A model generated the notes under the pieces. It worked only from the letters and a program-made list of their open reading frames with translations, did not search any database and was not told the origin of the DNA. DNA of 37,065 nucleotides from Alistipes sp. (GTDB taxonomy: Bacteria; Bacteroidota; Bacteroidia; Bacteroidales; Rikenellaceae): contig JAFLRT010000011.1 in NCBI GenBank assembly GCA_022511295.1, positions 1 to 37,065 on the forward strand, given 5' to 3'. Numbering within the stretch: the first letter of the stretch is position 1; each line of letters begins with the position of its first letter. The position numbers and the translations under genes are program-made. Below, piece by piece: positions 23,172 through 29,783 of the stretch.

Positions 23172-23606
23172 CTACGGCAATGATGTTATCTCCTCCGGCA
23201 GGGAACTGACATCCTGCACATTCGGGATAGAACCCTCTACCGATACTATGCTGTCCACAATAAATTTGGTGAAGCCTCTCCAAGGCAAGGCACCGAAATA
23301 CTCTTTGTAATGCAGTTCTACCGTTCTGCCGCTAAGCAACATGAGCCTTTGTGCCAGTTCCCCGTTTTCGACCGAGAATTCGAACTCGTATGACTGCATG
23401 GAACCGGCAGTTTTGGAACGTATTCCTGCCTGAATTAGTTTTCCCTCGTAGGTCTTGAAGAGTACGCCTTTGTGTACTACATAGTTCAGTTCGCCGCTTT
23501 TGACACCTTCGCCGAAGACGAAATAGAAGCGGAAATAGATGAATATTGCAAGCGCTATGGTTATGAGCGATGCAATCGTTATCCACACTTTTGTTCTCTT
23601 TTTCAT
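23172..23606 (-). CDS. Conserved membrane-anchored small protein (often mislabelled 6-phosphogluconate dehydrogenase)
   Basis: A 144-residue protein with an N-terminal membrane anchor (residues 7-29 hydrophobic after MKKRTK) and a periplasmic-side domain. The segment FGEGVKSGELNYVVHKGVLFKTYEGKLIQAG and the ending region VELHYKEYFGALPWRGFTKFIVDSI are strongly conserved among Bacteroidetes as far as I remember; databases have long misnamed such proteins 6-phosphogluconate dehydrogenase, which the length and sequence rule out. Its function is unknown. It is upstream of the RluA-type gene on the same strand with 35 bases between, so the two are probably cotranscribed. Confidence 0.8.
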   Translation of the reverse strand: MKKRTKVWITIASLITIALAIFIYFRFYFVFGEGVKSGELNYVVHKGVLFKTYEGKLIQAGIRSKTAGSMQSYEFEFSVENGELAQRLMLLSGRTVELHYKEYFGALPWRGFTKFIVDSIVSVEGSIPNVQDVSSLPEEITSLP

Positions 23607-23697
23607 TGTTTTTCTCTTTTATCGTGCCGGTTAGCCAAACGGCCGCCGGCTGCTTTGTTCTGCATCTTTATCTTTCTGCCTCGTGGCAAAACACGTG

Positions 23698-23705
23698 CAA
23701 ATATA
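23698..23705 (-). promoter_or_regulatory. -7 promoter element (TATATTTG) for the small membrane protein gene
   Basis: A perfect TAnnTTTG on the minus strand, about 90 bases before the ATG at 23606. No clear -33 element was seen in the AT-rich flank. Confidence 0.45.
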
Positions 23706-24145
23706 CGTAATTTTATCGCTATTATATACATATATATATATTGTTGAAATTGGACCCTATATAAGTGGACGCTGTATTTATCTCATCTGCATTGCCTCTA
23801 TCCATTCCCATGTATCACCATCCTTTGATTTTGAGTTTCAGTTTTACGCCATACATCTGTATTGAGGTCTGCTCCGCTTCGGCCGGCGGCTGACTCGCAT
23901 CGCCGGTCGACATAGTTGCTGTGTGAAATACGAAGTAAGTATTTCGACCGCCACGCACCTTGACGAGATGAGCGGAAAGCCTTTTCCGCCGTAAATCGGC
24001 CGCAGCACACAAAAAAAAATACGTAAAATATTATAAATATAGTAATTTATTTACGGTCAGGCTATTATCCCGCTTTACGCGACTTTGCCGCCGCAGCCGC
24101 GCTGAAATTTTTTAACAATTTTAATATATATCTAAAATATTTATG

Positions 24146-24153
24146 TACCTTTA
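24146..24153 (+). promoter_or_regulatory. Possible -7 element (TACCTTTA) of the pilus operon
   Basis: One base off TAnnTTTG, about 68 bases before the first pilus gene. The -33 region is AT-rich without a clear TTTG, which would fit weak or activator-dependent expression. Confidence 0.35.
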
Positions 24154-24220
24154 CACGCCCAATATCTGTTCTATCCTAATTTCGGGGTAGTTTTTACGAT
24201 TAAGGTTAAATTATTATAAA

Positions 24221-24802
24221 ATGCAGTTTAAGAGAGTATTGTGCCTGTTAATCTTCTCGCTCGCCCTTTGCGGCACGGCAAGGAGTCAGGACGTGGCATT
24301 GAAAACCAATCTGCTTGCAGATGCAACGCTTTCCCCTAATTTAGGATTAGAGTTCGGTCTTGCACCGCGCTGGTCGCTCGATTTGACGGGTGAGTTCAAC
24401 GGATGGACCGTCAATGAGCACAAATGGAAACACTGGCTGGTACAGCCCGAAGCCCGTTATTGGTTCTGCGACCATTTTGCAGGTCATTTTCTGGGTCTCC
24501 ATGCCATAGGCGGGCAATACAACTTCGGAAATATCAGAAACGGCGTGTCGTTTCTGGGCAGCGACTTTTCGCGTTTGACCGACTACCGCTATCAGGGCTG
24601 GGCCGTTGGTGCCGGCATAGCCTATGGCTATTCGTTCATTTTGGGCCGCCACTGGGACCTCGAACTTGAGATAGGTGTCGGTTATATGTACACTCAGTTC
24701 GACAAGTTCGAGTGCAAGGACTGCGGCAAGAATATTGACACGTCGGACCACCACTATTTCGGCCCGACCAAGGCAGCGGTGAATCTCGTATATGTATTCT
24801 AA
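24221..24802 (+). CDS. DUF3575 outer membrane beta-barrel protein of the pilus locus
   Basis: A 193-residue DUF3575 protein. Residues 1-22 are a signal peptide (hydrophobic stretch ending TARSQ). The rest reads as a small beta-barrel: VALKTNLLADATLSPNLGLEFGL, WSLDLTGEFNGW, WLVQPEARYWF, HFLGLHAIGGQYNF, GWAVGAGIAYGYSFIL and WDLELEIGVGYMYT, ending in VNLVYVF, with the C-terminal Phe typical of outer-membrane barrels. A CKDCG pair lies in a loop near residue 168. Genes of this family commonly open FimA/Mfa1-type pilus loci in Bacteroidales, next to DUF3868, as here; the role in pilus biogenesis is unproven. The next gene begins 13 bases after its stop. Confidence 0.88.
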   Translation: MQFKRVLCLLIFSLALCGTARSQDVALKTNLLADATLSPNLGLEFGLAPRWSLDLTGEFNGWTVNEHKWKHWLVQPEARYWFCDHFAGHFLGLHAIGGQYNFGNIRNGVSFLGSDFSRLTDYRYQGWAVGAGIAYGYSFILGRHWDLELEIGVGYMYTQFDKFECKDCGKNIDTSDHHYFGPTKAAVNLVYVF

Positions 24803-24815
24803 CTGAAAATCGGCA

Positions 24816-26288
24816 ATGAAGATGAGACTTCTACACATAACGATGACCGTTGTTGCGGCGCTGCTGAGCGTTGCAACGGTTTCGGCTGACGAGAGTAAGG
24901 CTCTGCGCAAGGTCGCACGCGACACTACGGTATGCGGCGTGAGTGTCCGCGAGGCGCAGTTGGAACGCAAAGCGGGAACCATGAACGTAAATATGAACCT
25001 CGAGTTAGACGATTTCGCGCTTAAGGGCGAGCGTGTGGTCGTGTTCTCGCCGCTTATCGTCAATGATGCCGATACGGTTCGTATGTCGTCTGTCGGTTTG
25101 TATAGCCGCACCCGCTGGTTTCAGTACCTGCGTGCGGGCGAGAAACCTCTGGGCGGCGATGATGAGCAGTCGGTGCGCTATTCCAGGCGTCCGTCGGCGG
25201 TGTCGCTTTCCGGAAGCGTACCCTATGAGTCATGGATGAACGGTGCCGAACTTGTTCTCGAGCGTTGCGACTACGGCTGCTGCCGTATGCTTGTCGATGA
25301 GGATGCCGCTTCGCTCATCAATTATAAAGAGGTGTCGTATTCGCCCGTCTACCGCTATGTTTCGACCGAGGTCGAGCGTGTGAAGACGCGCGAACTTGCG
25401 GGGCGTGCCTATATCGACTTCCCCGTCAACCGCACGGAGATATATCCCGACTATCGCAAGAACCCCGTCGAGCTGGCGAAGATTATCGCCACCATAGATT
25501 CTGTCCGCAATGACAGCGATGTTACGGTAAAGCGCATAACAATCAAAGGTTACGCTTCGCCCGAAAGCCCCTACGATAACAACACCCGTCTGGCAAAGGG
25601 CCGAACCGCCACCCTCAAGCGGTATGTTCAGAACCTCTACCATTTCGATGACGATTTCATAGCAACGGATTACGAACCAGAGGACTGGGACGGTCTGCGT
25701 GCCTATGTCGTGCAGTCAGACCTCACGCATCGCGACGAGATTCTGGCCATTATCGACGACCCCACGCTCGAGCCTGATACCAAGGATTGGCGCATGAAAC
25801 TCAGATACCAAGACGATTATGCTATTCTGTTGCAGACGGTCTATCCGGCTCTCCGCCACTCGGATTACACTATCGAGTATGTTGTTCGCGGCTTCAGCGA
25901 CCCCGTCGAGATAGAGCGACTGCTGCATACCAAGCCTCAGAAGTTGTCGCTTGATGAGATGTTCCTGCTTGCGCGTACCTATGAGGAGGGTAGCGACAAA
26001 TATAACGAGGTGTTTGACATTGCGGTACGCATGTATCCCGACAATGCCGCAGCCAACATCAATGCCGCCAATGCGGCTATGGCGAGCGGCGATATGAAGT
26101 CGGCCGAGAAATATCTGTCCCGTGCCGGCGACTCGCCCGAGGCGGTGTATGCACGCGGTATGTTCAAAGGTTTGCATGGCGACTATAACGCCGCTCTCGA
26201 ACTGGTTAAGGAGGCCGCCGCAGGTCTCGAGGGTACCGAAGCTATGCAGACCAACCTCGAGGAGGTTCGGGGCTATGTATTTAACTGA
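24816..26288 (+). CDS. DUF3868 pilus-locus protein with OmpA-like and TPR-like regions
   Basis: A 490-residue exported protein of the DUF3868 type. Residues 1-24 are a signal peptide. Residues about 35-190 are a beta-rich N-terminal domain; about 205-270 (IYPDYRKNPVELAKIIATIDSV, then ITIKGYASPESPYDNNTRLAKGRTATLKRYV) is an OmpA/MotB-like peptidoglycan-binding fold; about 385-490 contains TPR-like helices (EMFLLARTYEEGSDKYNEVFDIAVRMYPDNAAANINAANA). This suggests a periplasmic protein that ties the outer-membrane pilus machinery to the cell wall, though no member has a proven mechanism that I know of. It follows DUF3575 by 13 bases, and the fimbrillin gene starts 55 bases downstream, so all are in one transcript. 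Confidence 0.85.
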   Translation: MKMRLLHITMTVVAALLSVATVSADESKALRKVARDTTVCGVSVREAQLERKAGTMNVNMNLELDDFALKGERVVVFSPLIVNDADTVRMSSVGLYSRTRWFQYLRAGEKPLGGDDEQSVRYSRRPSAVSLSGSVPYESWMNGAELVLERCDYGCCRMLVDEDAASLINYKEVSYSPVYRYVSTEVERVKTRELAGRAYIDFPVNRTEIYPDYRKNPVELAKIIATIDSVRNDSDVTVKRITIKGYASPESPYDNNTRLAKGRTATLKRYVQNLYHFDDDFIATDYEPEDWDGLRAYVVQSDLTHRDEILAIIDDPTLEPDTKDWRMKLRYQDDYAILLQTVYPALRHSDYTIEYVVRGFSDPVEIERLLHTKPQKLSLDEMFLLARTYEEGSDKYNEVFDIAVRMYPDNAAANINAANAAMASGDMKSAEKYLSRAGDSPEAVYARGMFKGLHGDYNAALELVKEAAAGLEGTEAMQTNLEEVRGYVFN

Positions 26289-26343
26289 ATACGTAAAAGA
26301 AACAATATTAAATATAATAAATAATCATCTAAGCAACCATTTT

Positions 26344-28557
26344 ATGAAAAAACAATTTGTACTTGCATTGTTCGCATTTGCAGCAGTTTCTTTCGCAAGC
26401 TGTACGAATGATGCAGATTTGAACGGCGGCAAGACCCCGGGTCTTACCGAAGAGAAAGAGGGCGTAGGCTACATGTCGTTCTCGTTTAAGTCGGAAACGC
26501 GTGCAACAACAACTGACAAGGCTTTCTCCGACGGCGACCCTGAAGAGTATAAGCTTGCAGGGACACTGAACTCGCACGTTGCCATCTTCTTCGATGCGAA
26601 CGGTGGATATTTCGGCTACTCATACCTCACACCGAAAAATCAGATAACTGATGGCTCCGGCTCTCACAAGGGCGATGCCGACCACAATGGTAATGAGGAT
26701 TACAAAACCACCGAAAAACTCTACACCTATATCACTCGCGACCCTCGCGTGAGCAAGAACGGCCAGAACCCCACTTCGGTGCTGGTTCTTCTGAATGCAA
26801 GACCTGCCAACATCGAAGAGCTTCTCGAGAATTTGACCAATGGCTATAATCTTGAGAAGGTTAAGAACGAACTCGGCAGCTTCGACAAGTTCGGTATCTA
26901 CAAGGTCGATGACACTCATTCGTACTACACGATGACCAACGCTGTGTATCTTGACAATGAAGAAGGTATTAGTACGTTGAAGCTCGCTGTAGACGTTACG
27001 GGCAAGGTATGCGCCAGCCCCGAGCAGGCGGCTGCCAACCCTGTTACCATATTCGTTGAGCGCGTTGTTGCAAAACACTCGCTTACGTTCAGCCAGAACG
27101 GCGCTAAAGTTTCAGTAGGTCAGCTTAGCGGATTCATCACTCCCGGTGCCAACAGTGCGACCGACGACTACAACACCAAGTTCTCGTATGTAGCAGAGTT
27201 CAACAACGAAGATGATACGCCCAAACCCGTTGTATACACGTGGAAGGCTCACATCGTAGGTTGGGGCGCAAATGCTCTTGAGACGAATACGTTCCTCTAC
27301 AAGAGACTTCAGGGCACGGACAATGTCAATTTCAACCCCAACACGTCGACTGACTTCGACTCATGGTGGAATGTTCCCTATTTCCACCGTTCGTACTGGG
27401 CAATCGACCCGAACTACAATACCGGAGATAACTACTCGTGGGATGAGTCTTGTCATGGCTATCCTAACCAGTATCGTCCTACGTATGACGGCAGTGTATT
27501 GAGCTGGACTGACAAGTCGCTTTACGACCCTGAAGGCACAGAATATCAGGCGAAAAAATGGGCGCTCGACTATGTATCGTACAACAGCGTAAAGTCGACT
27601 GCCAACAACGTATACACACTTGAGAACACCTTCGCATACGAGCAGGCACTCAAGAACTACGCTCCGCTGCGTTACGGCACCCACGTGCTTGTCGCTGCAC
27701 AGCTTATATTCGACAATGTGGATAACGTAACGTATCAGAAAGGCTTCATCGACCACGTTGCTGACAAAGTATATGCAGACGGTTACTTCTGGTCGCCCGA
27801 AGCATATCTCCACTGGGCTTACAAGCAGGTTACGGAGTATGTTGCCAACGGTGTTGCCCACACGAAAGTCAAAGATGTATTCTCGACCACCAACGGTGTT
27901 ATAGCGTTTGCGGCTGCACACCCCAAAGCTCTGCATACCTTCTATGTAAAGGACGGTGAAGAGTACAAACCTCTGGTGTACAAGGAATCCGATGGCGACG
28001 GCACGGCTATATCCGATGTATTCGAGTTGGCAAAGGCTTACATCGAGAACGGTGACGGCAAGGTTGCTCTTACGCTTAAGGACAATGCCGAGGTATACTA
28101 CCGTGTTGTAGACGAAGAGGTTGAGCCTGAAGAGCCGGGTGATGAACCCGTTGAACCCACTGAGCCGGAGCCTGTATATGTGAAACTGACGAAACAGCAG
28201 ATCGCATCGCTCACGCAGACCGTGATGCCTGCCGCTGCCAAGTACTACAATAAGGGCAGCATGTACTATGCTGTTCCCGTTAAGCACTATTCAATCTACA
28301 AGGAAGACTTCAGCGGTCTGGGTTCGGCATACTATACGGGTGGCGAATCTCATGACACCGAGTACACCCTCGGCGACTTCGGCACCGTCCGCAACCACTG
28401 GTACAGCTTCAATATATCCGATATCAAGAAGCCCGGTACGCCCGTCGACGACCCCGAAGACCCGATTATCCCCAACGAACCCGAGGAGTACGACTATCTC
28501 GGCGTAGAGATTGTCGTCCTGCCCTGGCACGTTATCGAGCAGGATGTAGAACTGTAA
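26344..28557 (+). CDS. Mfa1-like major fimbrillin (type V pilus subunit)
   Basis: A 737-residue lipoprotein precursor of the FimA/Mfa1 superfamily, the polymerising shaft subunit of type V pili. The signal peptide ends in the lipobox SFASC with C20. FKSETR (R53) followed by ATTTDKAF fits the trypsin-like (gingipain-type) cleavage that frees the groove for donor-strand exchange. Two transthyretin-like beta domains follow. An acidic Pro/Glu linker lies at about 588-610, and the C-terminus (FGTVRNHWYSFNISDI, then DDPEDPIIP and VEIVVLPWHVIEQDVEL) matches the Mfa1 C-terminal donor strand region. It is longer than P. gingivalis Mfa1 (about 560 residues). The ATG at 26344 was chosen for its signal peptide; the frame is open upstream inside the previous gene. 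Confidence 0.92.
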   Translation: MKKQFVLALFAFAAVSFASCTNDADLNGGKTPGLTEEKEGVGYMSFSFKSETRATTTDKAFSDGDPEEYKLAGTLNSHVAIFFDANGGYFGYSYLTPKNQITDGSGSHKGDADHNGNEDYKTTEKLYTYITRDPRVSKNGQNPTSVLVLLNARPANIEELLENLTNGYNLEKVKNELGSFDKFGIYKVDDTHSYYTMTNAVYLDNEEGISTLKLAVDVTGKVCASPEQAAANPVTIFVERVVAKHSLTFSQNGAKVSVGQLSGFITPGANSATDDYNTKFSYVAEFNNEDDTPKPVVYTWKAHIVGWGANALETNTFLYKRLQGTDNVNFNPNTSTDFDSWWNVPYFHRSYWAIDPNYNTGDNYSWDESCHGYPNQYRPTYDGSVLSWTDKSLYDPEGTEYQAKKWALDYVSYNSVKSTANNVYTLENTFAYEQALKNYAPLRYGTHVLVAAQLIFDNVDNVTYQKGFIDHVADKVYADGYFWSPEAYLHWAYKQVTEYVANGVAHTKVKDVFSTTNGVIAFAAAHPKALHTFYVKDGEEYKPLVYKESDGDGTAISDVFELAKAYIENGDGKVALTLKDNAEVYYRVVDEEVEPEEPGDEPVEPTEPEPVYVKLTKQQIASLTQTVMPAAAKYYNKGSMYYAVPVKHYSIYKEDFSGLGSAYYTGGESHDTEYTLGDFGTVRNHWYSFNISDIKKPGTPVDDPEDPIIPNEPEEYDYLGVEIVVLPWHVIEQDVEL

Positions 28558-28577
28558 AGGATGATATACGATTTTTA

Positions 28578-28643
28578 CGGCGGCCTTCGCAGGCCGGAGG
28601 CCGCCGCGAAAATCACAAAGCACAAACCGCCGGTAATTCCGGC
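28578..28643 (+). terminator. Two hairpins between the fimbrillin and anchor genes
   Basis: The first has a perfect 9-bp GC-rich stem (28578-28586 with 28598-28606) flanked by T- and A-rich arms; the second pairs GCCGG 28629-28633 with CCGGC 28639-28643. Neither is followed by a clean T-run, so they look like a partial terminator or an RNA-stabilising element rather than a full stop. The anchor gene follows at 28673. Confidence 0.6.
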
Positions 28644-28672
28644 AACACCAAACACTTAATGATAAATCTGTT

Positions 28673-29773
28673 ATGATTACAACATTCATATCTAAAACGC
28701 GAAAATTGCTCGTCGGTGTACTGACAGTTGCTGCCATAGGGTTCACCTCCTGCGAGAGATTCTTCGATTACGAGGGTGATTGCGAACCGCACTATTTCGT
28801 GAGCTTCGTCTATGATATGAATATACTCAATGCCGATGCATTTGCTTCGAGGGTATCGTCTGTCGACCTCTACGTCTTCGACGCAGTTACGGGCGATTTT
28901 GTGGACCACTTTGCAGAGGCTGACCGGGAACTGTTCAAGGATAAAAACTATATGATGCCGCTATCGGTACGTCCCGGTGAATATAAACTCGTGGCGTGGT
29001 GCGGACTGGACAACAACGAAGGCCGTTTCACCGTTCCCGACCCCGAGCAGATTCGCAATATCGAGGATTTGAAGGCCGTCATGGACCGCGAATACGAGTC
29101 GCGCACCGATGTGCCAGTAAGCAAAACGAATCTCGACTACAACACCAATGACGAGCCGTGCGCACTATATCACGGCACTATAGACGTCGCGTTGCCCGAC
29201 CATCAGGGTACCTATGTCTATCCGGTAAAACTGACTAAAGATACAAACAACATAATAGTTTCAATTTGGCACCGCTACGGCGAACTGGACAAGAGTAACT
29301 ACGAAATAAGACTCGTATACGCCGACGGCGAGAGCAATGCCACGCTGCATCACACCAATGCTCCCCTCAGCGATGAGAGCATACTCTACCTGCCTTGGGA
29401 TTATCGCGGCGGCAAACTCGATTTGGGCGAGGTCGTGCCGGGTCTGAGTACCGGCGAGGGCTTGAACGAAGCCTACGAGTATCCCGAAGGACGCTACATC
29501 ACGGCCGAAATATCCACCTCGCGTCTTATGGCCGACCATACGCCGCGTCTGGTGATATACGACAAGTCGGCTGATGCCGTAAGGCTCGACGTGCCTCTTA
29601 TCAAGCAGATTGAGGCGTACCGCAGTGCCAACTGGAACAAGATGCCTCTTCAGGAGTACCTCGACCGTCAGGACCAGTTCAACATAACCATCATACTCGA
29701 CTCCACGTGGGTGGGATTCGAGTTGGTTGTCAACGGCTGGCACACAATGAATCAAGGTGATACGGATTTGTAA
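28673..29773 (+). CDS. Mfa2/FimB-like pilus anchor protein
   Basis: A 366-residue lipoprotein of the FimB/Mfa2 family, which anchors the pilus base to the outer membrane and limits its length. The signal peptide ends in the lipobox GFTSC (C27). The N-terminal domain has the family pattern of cysteines (EGDC near residue 37) and VSFVYDMNILNADAFASRVSSVDLYVFD; the region VRPGEYKLVAWCGLDN is typical. The C-terminus ends in a short strand (STWVGFELVVNGWHTM), where shaft subunits have a donor strand. The ATG at 28673 follows two hairpins. Its end overlaps by a few bases the longer reading of the next gene, whose likely start is at 29784. Confidence 0.9.
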   Translation: MITTFISKTRKLLVGVLTVAAIGFTSCERFFDYEGDCEPHYFVSFVYDMNILNADAFASRVSSVDLYVFDAVTGDFVDHFAEADRELFKDKNYMMPLSVRPGEYKLVAWCGLDNNEGRFTVPDPEQIRNIEDLKAVMDREYESRTDVPVSKTNLDYNTNDEPCALYHGTIDVALPDHQGTYVYPVKLTKDTNNIIVSIWHRYGELDKSNYEIRLVYADGESNATLHHTNAPLSDESILYLPWDYRGGKLDLGEVVPGLSTGEGLNEAYEYPEGRYITAEISTSRLMADHTPRLVIYDKSADAVRLDVPLIKQIEAYRSANWNKMPLQEYLDRQDQFNITIILDSTWVGFELVVNGWHTMNQGDTDL

Positions 29774-29783
29774 AATATATATA

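Larger units (their letters stand above)
23607..24220. other. 614-base intergenic region upstream of the pilus locus
   Basis: There is no gene I can support with confidence. From left to right it holds a minus-strand -7 box (23698-23705), a (TA)n stretch near 23722-23741, and a block of hairpins at 23883-23906 (CCGGCG/CGCCGG), 23925-23945 (GAAATAC/GTATTTC) and 23972-23989 (GCGGAAA/TTTCCGC). It ends in a very AT-rich stretch with a possible pilus promoter. A minus-strand frame at 23815-24012 (TTG start, about 65 residues, ending in Gly-Trp) covers the hairpin block and could be a small or decayed gene; its composition is not convincing. Confidence 0.5.

Noticed and set aside
23172-23606. 6-phosphogluconate dehydrogenase, a name attached to similar proteins
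   Set aside because: At 144 residues with a membrane anchor and no NADP-binding fold, it cannot be that enzyme.
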